The notes under the pieces were generated by a model that had not been told where the DNA came from, did not search any database, and saw only the letters and a program-made list of their open reading frames with translations. A program made the position numbers and the translations under genes. A stretch of 64,000 bases of DNA. Source: Bufo bufo. Its lineage: Eukaryota > Chordata > Amphibia > Anura > Bufonidae. Each line of letters begins with the position of its first letter. Within the stretch, counting starts at the first letter, position 1. The DNA lies in the NCBI RefSeq assembly GCF_905171765.1, contig NC_053389.1, positions 219,610,624 to 219,674,623 on the forward strand, in the 5' to 3' direction. Positions 1 through 11,548 of the stretch are shown here, piece after piece.

Positions 1-1866
1 ATAAATAGAAAAAAAAAGGAAAAAAATAGCCACCAGGAGGGGGAGCTCACAGCACACAGTTTTATACAGCTACATTATAACATTCGACAGTCCTAAAGCC
101 ACCAGGAGGGGGAGCTCACAGCACATAGGTTTATACAGCTCCCATAGAGTTACATTATAAAATTCTACATGCCTACAGCCACCAGGAGGGGGAGATAGCA
201 GCACACAGTTTTATACAGCTCCCATACAGCTACATTATAACATTCTACATGCCTACAGCCACCAGGAGGGGGAGCTTACCGCACATAGGTTTATACAGCT
301 CCCATAAAGTTACATTAAAACATTCTACATGCCTACAGCCACCAGGATGGGGAGCTCACAGCACATAGGTTTATACAGCTCCCAAACAGCTACATTATAA
401 CAGTCTACATGCCTACAGCCACCAGGAGGGGGAGCTCGCAGCACATAGGTTTATACAGCTCCCATAGAGTTACATTATAACATTCTACATGCCTACAGCC
501 ACCAGGAGGGGGAGCTCACAGCACATAGGTTTATACAGCTCCCATAGAGTTACATTATAACATTCTACATGCCTACAGCCACCAGGAGGGGGAGCTCACA
601 GCACATAGGTTTATACAGCTCCCATAGAGTTACATTATAACATTCTACATGCCTACAGCCACCAGGAGGGGGAGCTCACCGCACATCGGTTTATACAGCT
701 CCAATAGAGTTACATTATAAAATTCTACATGCCTACAGCCACCAGGAGGGGGAGCTCACAGCACATAGGTTTATACAGCTCCCATAGAGTTACAGTATAA
801 CATTCTACATGCCTACAGCCACCAGGAGGGGGAGCTCACCGCACATAGGTTTATACAGCTCCCATACAGCTACATTATAACATTCTACATGCCTACAGCC
901 ACCAGGAAGGGGAGCTCACAGCACATAGGTTTATACAGCTCCCATAGAGTTACATTATAACATTCTACATGCCTACAGCCACCAGGAGGGGGAGCTCACA
1001 GCACATAGGTTTATACAGCTCCCATAGAGTTACATTATAACATTCTACATGCCTACAGCCACCAGGAGGGGGAGCTCACAGCACATAGGTTTATACAGCT
1101 CCCATAGAGTTACATTATAACATTCTACATGCCTACAGCCACCAGGAGGGGGAGCTCACAGCACATAGGTTTATACAGCTCCCATAGAGTTACATTCTAA
1201 CATTCTACATGCCTACAGCCACCAGGAGGGGGAGCTCACCGCACATAGGTTTATACAGCTCCAATAGAGTTACATTATAAAATTCTACATGCCTACAGCC
1301 ACCAGGAGGGGGAGCTCACAGCACATAGGTTTATACAGCTCCCATAGAGTTACATTATAACATTCTACATGCCTACAGCCACCAGGAGGGGGAGCTCACC
1401 GCACATAGGTTTATACAGCTCCCATACAGCTACATTATAACATTCTACATGCCTACAGCCACCAGGAGGGGGAGCTCACAGCACATAGGTTTATACAGCT
1501 CCCATAGAGTTACATTATAACATTCTACATGCCTACAGCCACCAGGAGGGGGAGCTCACAGCACATAGGTTTATACAGCTCCCATAGAGTTACATTATAA
1601 CATTCTACATGCCTACAGCCACCAGGAGGGGGAGCTCACCGCACATAGGTTTATACAGCTCCCATACAGCTACATTATAACATTCTACATGCCTACAGCC
1701 ACCAGGAGGGGGAGCTCACAGCACATAGGTTTATACAGCTCCCATAGAGTTACATTATAACATTCTACATGCCTACAGCCACCAGGAGGGGGAGCTCACC
1801 GCACATAGGTTTATACAGCTCCCATACAGCTACATTATAACATTCTACATGCATACAGCCACCAGG
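1..1866. repeat. 80-bp tandem minisatellite with CTCF-like core
   Basis: About 23 head-to-tail copies of an 80-bp unit; the first copy is shorter (about 70 bp) and the last decays after 1860. Each unit carries GCCACCAGGAGGGGGAGCT followed by an AT-rich half with TTTATACAGCT and TACATTATAA. Variants are linked: units with CTCACCGC usually also carry CCCATACAGCT, others CTCACAGC with CCCATAGAGTT. Units starting near 658 and 1218 begin similar variant series, giving a partial 560-bp (7-unit) higher-order period. The GC core resembles the CTCF consensus but differs from it at two core positions. The array is cut by the window's left edge. Confidence 0.95.
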
Positions 1867-2095
1867 AGTTCACAGAACACAAGTTTATACAGCTTCAATA
1901 GAGATACATACAGCTCCTGTAGAGTTACATTATAATATTCTTCCTACCTGCAGCCCCACTAGGGGGAACTTGCATATCCTTAATCACATTTTACCTAACT
2001 GTAGCCACCAGTAGGGGGAACACACAACACAGATCTATACAAGCTCCAATTGCACTCTATTGTTACACAGTATGTACTACTCTCCCCCAAGCAAT
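1867..2095. repeat. Diverged relatives of the 80-bp unit
   Basis: After the array decays, two scattered copies of its GC core remain near 1949 (CCCCACTAGGGGGAACT) and 1998 (GCCACCAGTAGGGGGAAC), each followed by the ACAGATCTATACA-like half. These look like older dispersed copies of the sequence that was amplified next door. Similar cores recur near 3594 and 9410. Confidence 0.6.
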
Positions 2096-2123
2096 ATTAT
2101 ATATATATAAAAATAAACTCCAT

Positions 2124-2439
2124 GGGGGACATTTATCAATGTCATCTCGCCACAGTAGCGGCGTAAAACATTCAGAAGCATTTGTGCCCCATAATATGCG
2201 ACTTTTTAAGCTTCTTGGCACTTTTCAAAAGTGTTGAGAAAAGCGGTGGGACTTCACATGAGGGGTGGTGCTGTACAGGAGAGGAGGGGCCTCACACGGC
2301 CTGCTGTAATTGGCAGAAGTTATAGCTGAAGTCTATGCCAGCCAGTAGCTGGCATAGACTTCAGTTTCTGGCGCACAGCAGGGCAGAACAGGGAGATCAT
2401 GACTGGCATATGTGTATGCCAGTCTTGATAAATGTCCCT
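2124..2439. mobile_element. MITE with GGGACATTTATCA terminal inverted repeats
   Basis: About 316 bp bounded by GGGACATTTATCAA on the left and TTGATAAATGTCCC on the right. No coding capacity is seen. An internal inverted pair (GGCAGAAGTTATAGCTGAAG against CTGGCATAGACTTCAG) adds to a stem-forming structure. The superfamily was not determined. Confidence 0.65.
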
Positions 2440-2454
2440 CCATGTGTTGTTTTA

Positions 2455-2719
2455 GGGCTCATTCAGGTGGCCGTATGCTGTCCGCAAAAATGCGGATCAG
2501 TTTTTTTGCGGATTAGATGCTGTCCCATTCACTTCTATGGGGCCCTTTTCTTCCATTGCGCGGCTCAGCAAAAAAATGAAATATGTCGTATACTTATCTG
2601 TGAAAATCAGGATCAGCAAAAAAAATGGAATGCAATCCGTTTTTCTGCGGACATGCTAAACTGTCCGCAAAAAAATGGATCGGCATTTTTGCGGACAGCA
2701 TACGGCCGTCTGAATGAGA

Positions 2720-2722
<3 letters not shown>
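2455..2722. mobile_element. MITE with CTCATTCAGRYGGCCGTATGC ends
   Basis: The left end reads GGGCTCATTCAGGTGGCCGT and the right end is its near-perfect reverse complement ending CTGAATGAGACC. The interior repeats GTCCGCAAAAA and GCGGATC motifs in both orientations, typical of foldback-like MITEs. It abuts an AT microsatellite on the right. Related ends occur at 20774-20962. Confidence 0.7.
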
Positions 2723-2765
<43 letters not shown>

Positions 2766-2770
2766 CAAAT
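2719..2770. repeat. (TA)n-(CA)n microsatellite
   Basis: An uninterrupted TA run of roughly 17 repeats passes into a short ACACAC run. It directly follows the right end of the preceding MITE. Confidence 0.9.
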
Positions 2771-3715
2771 ATTTCTTCTGAACTGATCATTTGTTGGGGG
2801 TAATAGGATCCTCCCTGTTAGTTTGCTTTTGGTCGCAGCTATTGCTTCTCTTCCTGTCAGTGTGATGGCGGCTTTGTACCAAAGGAGTTTTCTTTTATTT
2901 ATTGCGCTTCAAAGGCTCCAAAAATCATTGGTAATAAACTTGTTAATTCCAGTTGTGCTCGTTTGGGGAATGTGATCCGTTTGGCAGCAAGCGTTTTCTA
3001 TCATCCTTTGTGCAGACAATTCTTCCCGTGGCTTCTATGAGCCAAACATAACAACGTGCAATGGTGGGAAAATAATCCGGATAATCCAGTTTTCAGCTAA
3101 TCTTCACTCTGCGCTCATGTTTGGCTTTGACGAGTGGCGGATAAATCACTCAGAGCAGCGGTTTTATTGGACTCCTCTCACTGCTCTGGACCAAAGCCAC
3201 TGAACAATGGGAAACAGAGCAAGATACCAAGCTGTGATAGACGGAGCAGATCTGGGGTTCAAGCCCCTGGCACTGCACCCTTTGTTATCACACTGACCCT
3301 GTCACTAATGATAACATTTACAGAAGGGGAAAAATGACCCAACACGAAGGGGCAACATGATGTCAGAGGCCCCTAGCACCATCCCCGAGAAAAGAAAATG
3401 AACACCTTCCCTTTCTCCTCTGTGCATGTTATTCTGTCATCACAGTGCGCAGTTGTGTTACACTTTACACTGTTCTTATCCACCAGGTCCACTGCGTTCT
3501 ACATACCATAGAGGCAGAGCCGTCAACTGCCATGGGGGCCAGCACTGAATTGATTTCACTGCTTGCCAGAATTCTTTCCCAGCAGTTACCTGCAGCCACC
3601 ACTAGGGGAAGCTTACGGCTCATAGATTCTTAAGCTTCATTAAAGCATTTTTCCACAAAATATATTTTAGATTTTTCAAAACAGCGCCTCAAACTCAATA
3701 CTTAGAATCATATGT
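2771..3715. other. No gene recognised
   Basis: No coding region is supported here; open frames are under 70 codons and show no known motif. One dispersed CTCF-like repeat core lies near 3594 (GCCACCACTAGGGGAAGC). Confidence 0.5.
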
Positions 3716-3966
3716 AAGGCCTCTTGCACACAAATGTTTTTTTTTTCTGTTTACGTTCCGTTTTTTTTGCGTTCCGTATACGAAACCATTCATTTCAATG
3801 GATCTGCATAAAAAAAACGGAAGGTACTCCGCATGCCTTCCGTTTCCGAATTTCCGTTCCGTTTAGGGTGTGTTGCCCGTCGTCGTATTGCGGAACGCAT
3901 TTGCGGATCTGTTTTTTGCGGACCGCAAAATACTGAAAAAGCCATACGGTCGTGTGCAAGAGGCCT
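3716..3966. mobile_element. MITE with AGGCCTCTTGCACAC ends
   Basis: About 250 bp with terminal inverted repeats AGGCCTCTTGCACAC on the left and GTGTGCAAGAGGCCT on the right. The inner part has inverted GTTCCGTTT and GGACCGCAAAA motifs. A close relative (AGGCCTCTTTCACACGACCG ends) lies at 7414-7790. No coding capacity. Confidence 0.75.
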
Positions 3967-4774
3967 AATTCTAAATTTAGAATAATAACCGTTAACTTAT
4001 TCAATAAAACCTATCTGTAAAGGGTGTAACTCGAGTTTACTGGGCCCCAGAGCAAATTTTTGAACAGGCAAGTTACTTCCACGCAACCTCCTTCTTCTGT
4101 ACAACTTCTACTCCTGCGGCTAGTTAAGATCGCCCACACTCGCCATACAAACCCCCTCCCACCCTGAAAATAAAATAACCAGTAGGGTTGAATTTTTCTG
4201 ACTCTGGGGGTCAGGGTTGCAGTCAAGATGGCAGCCCGCATGTGTTCGCTGGTTCATTATGTGAAAGATCCATTTTTCCTGCATAATTATACACTTAAAA
4301 GTCGGTCTAAGTAAATGACTCCTAGTGACAGCACAGGAGAGGACGCTTTAGGCGGAAGAAACCACACACAACAACTGTACAGGAGGAATAGACTGCACAC
4401 AGTGGGGGTCATTTACTAAGCTTACACTCCCACTCCCCTAGGCTTGTGCCTTGTCATAATTTAGCCGCATCTATGACAGTCCGTGCCCCTGGCTTGAGTA
4501 GTTTTTCTCTAACATTTTCTCTAACGTAAAACCAGCCATGCAACTAAATACTGTTGCACGGCTAGTTAAAAAAAAGCGACTCCCACTGACTGCACAGGAG
4601 GAAGAGACTGCACCCCGTGACCACACATGAGAAGGAGACTGCACATTTACTAAGGGACTTGCGACTATTTAGGGCATCACAAGGGGGAAGCGGTACCTCG
4701 GAACCAAAGTCAAGTTTGGATCCAAGTTTTAAAGTGGTTTTCCACTTTAAAAATCAAATACCGAAGTTATTCAA
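3967..4774. other. No gene recognised; scattered repeat fragments
   Basis: No supported coding region. 4224-4250 carries a short piece (GATGGCAGCCCGCATGTGTT) matching the MITE at 59024-59360. Around 4406 and 4643 there are CATTTACTAAG motifs resembling dispersed repeat ends. Confidence 0.45.
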
Positions 4775-7375
4775 CAAAGTAACATAGTAACATAGTACAT
4801 AAGGCCGAAAAAAGACATCTGTCCATCCAGTTCGGCCTGTTATCCTGCAAGTTGATCCAGAGGAAGGCAAAAAAAGCCCAAAAAAACCTGTGAGGTAGAA
4901 GCCAATTTTCCCCACTTTAGGGGAATAAAAAATTCCTTCCCGACTCCAATCAGGCAATCAGAATAACTCCCTGGATCAACGACCCCTCTCTAGTAGCTAT
5001 AGCCTGTAATATTATTACACTCCAGAAATACATCCAGGCCCCTCTTGAATTCCTTTATTGTACTCACCATCACCACCTCCTCAGGCAGAGAGTTCCATAG
5101 TCTCACTGCTCTTACCGTAAAGAACCCTTTTCTATGTTTGTGTACAAACCTTCTTTCCTCCAGATGCAGAGGGTGTCCCCTCGTCACAGTTACAGTCCTG
5201 GGGATAAATAGATGATGGGATAGATCTCTGTACTGTCCCCTAATATATTTATACATAATAATTAGATCTCCCCTCAGTCGTCTTTTTTCTAAAGTGAATA
5301 ACCCTAATTTTGATAATCTTTCAGGGTACTGTAGTTGCCCCATTCCAGTTATTACTTTAGTTGCCCTCCTCTGGACCCTCTCCAGCTCTGCTATGTCTGC
5401 CTTGTTCACAGGAGCCCAGAACTGTACACAGTACTCCATGTGTGGTCTGACTAATGATTTGTAAAGTGGTAGGACTATGTTCTCATCACGGCCATCTATG
5501 CCCCTTCTGATGCAACCCATTATCTTATTGGCCTTGGCAGCAGCTGTCTGACACTGTTTTTTGCAGCTTAGTTTGCTGTTTATTAAAATTCCTAGATCCT
5601 TTTCCATGTCAGTGTTACCGAGTGTTTTACCATTTAGTATGTACGGGTGACTTGCATTAGTCCTTCCCATGTGCATAACTTTACATTTGTCAGTGTTAAA
5701 CCTCATCTGCCACTTATCTGCCCAAGCCTCTAATCTATCCAGATCCATCTGTAGTAGTATATTGTCCTCTTCAGTGTAAATTACTTTACACAGTTTAGTG
5801 TCATCTGTGAAAATTGATACTTTACTATGCAAGCCTTCTACAAGATCATTAATAAATATATTGAAGAGAATAGGGCCCAATACTGACCCCTGAGGTACCC
5901 CACTAGTGACAGTGACCCAATCTGAGTGTGTACCGTTAATAACCACCCTCTGTTTTCTATCATTGAGCCAGTTACTTATCCACATACAGACGTTTTCTCC
6001 CAGTCCGAGCATTCTCATTTTATATACTAACCTTTTATGTGGTACAGTGTCAAATGCTTTGGAGAAGTCCAGATATACGACATCCATTGATTCGCCGCTG
6101 TCAAGTCTAGAACTTACCTCCTCATAGAAACTGATTAAATTTGTTTGGCATGACCGATCCCTCACGAAGCCATGCTGATATGGCGTTATTTGCTTATTTC
6201 CGTTGAGATGCTCTAACATAGCATCTCTCAGAAAACCTTCAAACAGTTTACCCACAACAGATGTTAAACTTACCGGCCTATAGTTTCCAGGCTCTGTTTT
6301 TGGACCCTTTTTGAATATTGGCACCACATTTGCCATGCGCCAATCCTGTGGGACATTTCCTGTCAGTATAGAGTCTGCAAATATCAGAAATAAGGGTCTG
6401 GCTATGACATTACTTAATTCCCTTAGGATACGGGGGTGTATGCCATCCGGTCCTGGCGATTTGTCTATTTTAATCTTTTTAAGTCGCTGATGTACTTCTT
6501 CCTGGGTCAGACAGGACACTTTTAATGGGGAATGTATTTTTACATTCTGCATGTCATCTGACAGTTTATTTTCCTCAGTGAATACATTGGAGAAAAAAAT
6601 ATTTAACAGCTTTGCTTTCTCCTTGTCGCTCTCTGCGACTCCCCCCTCATTACTCTTTAAAGGGCCGACACCTTCAGATTTATACTTTTTAACATTTATA
6701 TAATTGAAGAACATTTTAGGGTTAGTTTTACTCTCTTTGGCAATTAATCTTTCGGTCTCTAGTTTGGCCGCTCTTATTTGTTTTTTACATGTTCTATTTT
6801 TTTCCTTATAGTTTTTCAGTGCTTCCGTGCTACCCTCCTGTTTTAGTGATTTATATGCTTTCTTTTTGTCATTTATTGCTTTCTTTACAGTTCTGTTTAT
6901 CCACATTGGTTTCGTTTTGTTCCTTAACCTTTTATTCCCATACGGTATGTACCTCTCACAATGAGATTTTAGGATGTTTTTAAAGATATCCCATTTTGTG
7001 GCTGTATTTTTATTTTTGAGGACTTTGTCCCAGTTAGTTAGGCCTATGGCCTCTCTTAGTTGGCTAAATTTAGCTTTTTTGAAGTTCGGTATTTTTGTTC
7101 CTCCCTGAAGAAACACTCTTTTGAATGATAATTGGAAGGTTATTACTTTATGGTCACTATTTCCCAGGTATCCCCCAACCTGCACGTCTGTTGTTCTGTC
7201 AGGCCTATTGGTTAATACTAAGTCCAGTATGGCCGTCCCTCTAGTCGGGTCCTGAACCAGTTGGGAGAGGTAATTGTCTTTGGTTATTGCCAAGAACCTG
7301 TTTCCCTTATGAGATATACAAGTTTCAGTCTCACTCAACTTTGCAAATAACTTCGGCTCATCGGGAGGGTGCACA
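4775..7375 (-). mobile_element. 5'-truncated CR1/L2-type LINE
   Basis: A non-LTR retrotransposon on the minus strand. Its 3' end lies at 4775 and ends in short 8-bp tandem units (TATGTTAC on the minus strand) rather than poly(A), as is usual for CR1/L2-type LINEs. The 3' UTR (4775-4989) is followed upstream by a long reverse transcriptase frame. The element stops near 7375, inside the endonuclease domain, so it is 5'-truncated. A second copy of the same 3' tail lies at 49192-49263 in the same orientation. Confidence 0.88.
4990..7374 (-). pseudogene. LINE ORF2 fragment: endonuclease C-terminus plus reverse transcriptase
   Basis: 794 codons open without interruption. The protein would nick target DNA and copy the LINE RNA into it. 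The first ~90 residues hold only the C-terminal part of an apurinic-type endonuclease (TRG, LDLVLTN and SDH motifs). The reverse transcriptase follows: SPGPDGIHP, motif A YLDFSKAFD near residue 433, motif B SGVPQGSVLGP, and motif C as FTDD at about 522-525. The C-terminal part has WAPVNKADIAELERVQRRA and the LGLFTLEKRRLRGD block of CR1/L2-type elements. The apparent start is GTG at the truncation point, not a true start, and the endonuclease N-terminus is missing. The catalytic part of the RT looks undamaged. Family placement rests on motifs recalled from CR1/L2 proteins. Confidence 0.85.
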
Positions 7376-7413
7376 TTTTAATTCTGTACAGAGACAGATC
7401 TCTGTAGAGCATT

Positions 7414-7790
7414 AGGCCTCTTTCACACGACCGTTTTTTATTTCCGTTTTGTGGGCCTTCTTTTGCGTTCCGTATACGGTCTGTATACGGAATCATTCGT
7501 TTCAATGGTTCCGCAAAAAAAACGGAATGCACTCCGGAACACATACGGAAATGCATCCGTATGTCTTCTGTATCCGTTCTGTTTTTTGCGGAGCCATCTA
7601 TTGAAAATGTTATGCCCAGCCCAATTTTTTCTATGAAATTACTGTATACTGTATATGCCATACGGAAAAATGGAACGGAAAAACGGCACGGAAACGGAAA
7701 CACAACGGAAACAAAAAACGGAACAACGGATCCGTTTAAAACAGACCGCAAAACACTGAAAAAGCCATACAGTCGTGTGAAAGAGGCCTT
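7414..7790. mobile_element. MITE with AGGCCTCTTTCACACGACCG ends
   Basis: The left end AGGCCTCTTTCACACGACCG and right end CAGTCGTGTGAAAGAGGCCT are inverted repeats. Inside are mirrored ACGGAAAC and CGTTCCGT motifs. It sits directly upstream of the truncation point of the LINE, so it may be inserted at or near that junction. Same family as 3716-3966. Confidence 0.75.
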
Positions 7791-7839
7791 TTGAACAAAG
7801 CAACTTCGGATCTATGATCTGAAGCTCGCTTCGCTCATC

Positions 7840-8452
7840 ACTAATAGGGACCAATCAGATTCCACCTTCCATTTTCCTAAAGAGCTCTGAAAATGAAAAG
7901 CGTCATCTGATTGGATGCTATGGGCAACCAAGGGTACTTTCACACTAGCGTTATTCTTTTCCGGCATTGAGTTCCGTCCTAGGGGCTCAATACCGGAAAA
8001 GAACTGATCAGTTTTATCCTAATTCATTCTTAATGGATAGAAATCCGTTCAGGATGCATTAGGATGTCTTCAGTTCAGTCTTTTGGACTTTTCAGGACGG
8101 AGATATCACCGCAACATGCTGCGGTTTTATCTCCGTCCAAAATTTCGGGACACTTGCAATTTTTCCCATTGACATGCATTAATGTTCCGGCAAAATGGAT
8201 CTGGCATTGCGGTGTGCGAATGCTCAGACCGAAAAAAAAATTGAAAAAAACCTGTTTATCCGGATGACACCAGAAAGACGGATACAGCATTTCAATGCAT
8301 TTGTCATACGGATCAGGATCCTGATCCGTCTGAGAAATGCCATCCGTTTGCGTCTGTATTTGCAGTTCCGTCGCAAGTTCCTCTGCCGCAAGTGTGAAAG
8401 TATCCTAAGCCAGTTTTCCTTTACACTAGTTGTGATAAATCTCCCCCAGTGA
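7840..8452. mobile_element. Foldback repeat split by a MITE
   Basis: Left arm has ACCAATCAGATTCCACCTTCC and, inverted, TCTGATTGGATGCTATGGGC; the right part resumes at 8406 with AAGCCAGTTTTCCTTTACAC and ends GATAAATCTCCCCCAG. The same palindromic family occurs at 9780-9945. The outer left end is missing. The gap between the parts is the MITE at 7932-8405. Confidence 0.6.
7932..8405. mobile_element. MITE nested in foldback repeat
   Basis: Terminal inverted repeats GGTACTTTCACACTAGCG on the left and GCAAGTGTGAAAGTATCC on the right. It interrupts the foldback element at the conserved GGGCAACTAAGCCAG stretch; flanks CCAAG and CTAAG suggest a short duplicated target. About 474 bp, non-coding. A more diverged relative lies at 56033-56281. 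Confidence 0.7.
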
Positions 8453-9597
8453 CGGGAAGAAGAGTATGGACTCTAATTGCACAGAAGGAAGAGACTGCAC
8501 AGGAGTGGATACTATAACTCCTGTTCTGTCTGATGGATGCAAGGACTATATATGACCAGCAGAGGGTGGCAGTGCAGCACATAAACCCCAGCAGGAGGTT
8601 GTCTGCAGTTTGTGGTCTGCTCCCCTCCTTCAGGACATCAGTTCTATGTGCTCTTTTGTGTGGTTATAATTCCTGGGGTTCCTCTTTCTGGGACCTTTAC
8701 ACCACATCCCAGCAAAATTCTGATATTAGGGTGCACAGAGGAAACACCAACTTTGCCCAATATTTATAGGAATGATTAGAGAATGTAGAATATTCCCAAT
8801 GTTTTGGACATTTTGTGGCTTCTATCACTCCTTGTGATATCGGTGTTCTCTAGAAGATACAATGTAACACTAAACATCTGCTGAGGTCTATGTGTCATAA
8901 GTGCACATATTACAGTTAGAGCAGAATTAGGTGCAGCTGCCTTGTTTATATGCAGTGGAGTTGTGCAGGAATCCTGCATGTGTTTACTTATGATAATTAT
9001 AAATAAATGGACCATTCATGGCAAAGCCTCTGACACTGCAAGAAGTTGCCGTCCAGTGTGCAGCATGCAATACTGGAACATTTATGGAGCCTCCAGGGTC
9101 CTACAGACATCCATGAGTTCCAGCTGCTACGTCCAGTATGTGTTATATATAAGGGAAGTATTAGTATAAGAGCAGAATTCCCCAGAAAATCATAGTACAC
9201 AGCAGCTTATGCCATGTCGGAGCCCGGTGCTGAATTACTGATGATATGTCTCCTAGAGAAGTCCTAAATTAGACTGTAAATTACTACAAGAGTCTGATAA
9301 CCAGTGTCCTGTTCAGTACGCCCCTTGCTGTAAATAATACTGCACCTATATAAATGTTTATAACACAGCCCCCTGCATAGACATAAAATTATAACGTTTT
9401 ACAACCGGCAGCCACCACTAGGAGGAGCTCACTGTGAATGGGAGCAGTGCTGCAGTAACCAGGCGTGCTGGTCTGGTGCCTTGTTCTGGCACATAATAGC
9501 TCTTGCAAACAGCTGATTGGCAGGAGTGCCAGAAATTGAACCCCCCTCGATCTCATATTGATGACCTATCCTGAGAGTGGCTTATCAATATTAAATA
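8453..9597. other. No gene recognised
   Basis: No supported coding region; open frames are below 90 codons and lack motifs. A copy of the dispersed GCAGCCACCACTAGGAGGAG core lies near 9409. 9547-9580 carries ATATTGATGACCTATCCTGA, a piece of a dispersed repeat. Confidence 0.45.
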
Positions 9598-9748
9598 TCC
9601 GCAAAGAGAGAGAGATAGGGATGATGAGAGAGAAAGAGAAGACAAGAGAGTGGTCGAGAGAGGAGAAAAAGCGAGGGAAAGAGAGAGAGCAAGAGAGGTG
9701 GAGGGGGTGAGTTAGAGAGGGAAAGAGAGGGTGAGAGAGCAAATATAT
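9598..9748. repeat. GA-rich low-complexity tract
   Basis: About 150 bp that is nearly all purine on the plus strand, with GAGAGA and GGGAAAGAGAG runs. Open frames on the minus strand here are Ser/Leu-rich artefacts of the tract. Confidence 0.85.
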
Positions 9749-9779
9749 TGAAGGAGATAACGTTAAAATATAAGACACT

Positions 9780-9945
9780 TTGGGGGAGATTTATCAAACT
9801 GGTGTAAAGTAGATCTGGCCTAGTTGCTGATAGAAACCAATCAGATGCCACCTTTCATTTTTTACACCTCCTTTTCAAAATGAAAGGTGCAATCTGATTG
9901 GTTACTGTGGGCAACTAAGCCAGTTCTACTTTACACTACCCCTTT
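9780..9945. mobile_element. Foldback (palindromic) repeat
   Basis: The left arm GGGGGAGATTTATCAAACTG, ACCAATCAGAT and CACCTTTCATTTT is followed by its inverse AAAATGAAAGGTG, ATCTGATTGGTT and AACTAAGCCAGTTCTACTTT. The outer right end is cut off near 9945. Same family as 7840-8452. Confidence 0.7.
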
Positions 9946-11544
9946 GTGTTATGGCAGTGGGTGTAGACCCACTTGGCAATTTGCCAAACAACGAATTTGA
10001 TGTAGGGTTAACCCTAAGGGCGTTATCCTAGTTTTCATCTTTTGACCCCTGTACAGGGATCCTGACTTTACTGCAGAGAACGCACCAGGCCTCTACCTCT
10101 TGCAGTTGTAGTACCCCAGACCTGTGTATTTCTTTAATTGCTGCATTCGTACATGTATTTCAATGCAATGCTATGTAATGAGAGATGTACCATGTAATTT
10201 CATTCAACAGGGGAGGTTTTGGTTGGCATCGGCTGGTTGTAATAGGGCTTTCACCCTGTTCCACCCCTCCTGGTAGAGTGGGCTGGTCCGACTTCCTGCC
10301 AGGAGGGGGAAGTCTAAAGTTAAAGGGAGTAGTCTAGAGAGAGAGTTGCACTTAAAGCCTGCTGCTACTCTATGTATTTGAAGTTCTACATTGCACTTAG
10401 TAAGAAGGACTTTTTTATGTTCAACTCTGGCTTCATACTTTAGTGCTATAACTTTCACTGCAATGGACCCCAGGGAGCGACGGCCTGAGGTAGGACACAT
10501 TGACACTACAACTCTACATCAGGGCCACTACCACTCCCATCCTCTACATCTGCTCCCATGGTAGCTTGTTGCACAGTAGTCTGCATATGGTTAGCTGCTG
10601 ACTTACGGGGATCAAGAGACACAACATTGGCTAACACTGAAGCACAGGCAAAACTCGTAGTCAGTAATAGGACAGGGTCACGGCAGGCAGAGTATATGTG
10701 GGTCTCTGAAACTGAAGGATCAGATTACATCATCCCATATAAGTCTATGAAGAGGGGATGGCAAGAAAGAGGTGGAAGGAGTGCATAAATAAAAAGAGTG
10801 CATAATAGTGTTACCTCCTCCCAAGTGCTTTTTTAACATCTATACTTCTCAGTACTTCTCTATAGTGTCCTATATGGTGCTTGTGACAGAGAGTTATGAA
10901 GCAAAGTCTCTATGTGTGTTCTATAGGGAGCAGCTAGTCTCTATCCAATAGCTGAGAGACAACTGTGAATGGGAATTCAAACTCAGTCAAACTCACTATA
11001 ATCCCTATTCTTCTAATGATTGGTGGGGTTACATGCACAAGCCCTTTCATATGTGTATTGTATGTACTGCAGGCCCCATAGCAAATTTTGAAATGGGCCC
11101 CTCTACCCACCAGTCCTCCTGCCACTGCTTGTTTAAAAGCAGCAAAGGTGAAATGCTGGTGTATGGCACATGACTGCTGCAGCTAATCACTGTCCTCATT
11201 GCTCTAATGCTGAGGACAGTGATTGCCTGCAGCTTTCACTTGCTATATACCGGCTTGTTACCCTAGTATGTTTCACTGTATGTAGATACAACACCAGGGG
11301 AAGGGAGAGCATGCATTGTGCCACTAGTGGATTGACATACATTGTTAATGTCACTCTCACTCCCCTCCACAGGTGCTGCATCTGCATACAGAAAAATATA
11401 TACATGTAATGGCAGAACCAAGCTCATTACATAAATACAACACCATAGCAAATCTCATTACATAAATACAGAACCAGCACCAAGCATGGTACTTATATAC
11501 AGCACCAGCTCAATATACTGTAGATGCCATTTTCATAGGTTAGC
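9946..11544. other. No gene recognised
   Basis: No supported coding region. The stretch around 10200-10560 has the composition of an old LTR-like repeat, but no ends or duplications could be fixed. 11410-11510 has short imperfect repeats of CTCATTACATAAATACA. Confidence 0.4.
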
Positions 11545-11548
11545 CCCT

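Noticed and set aside
2335..2781. 148-codon frame ending in an Ile-Tyr repeat
   Set aside because: It spans two MITEs and a TA microsatellite; no domain is present.
9566..9851. Ser/Leu-rich minus-strand frames resembling membrane proteins
   Set aside because: Low-complexity GA tract; overlapping frames show the same composition.
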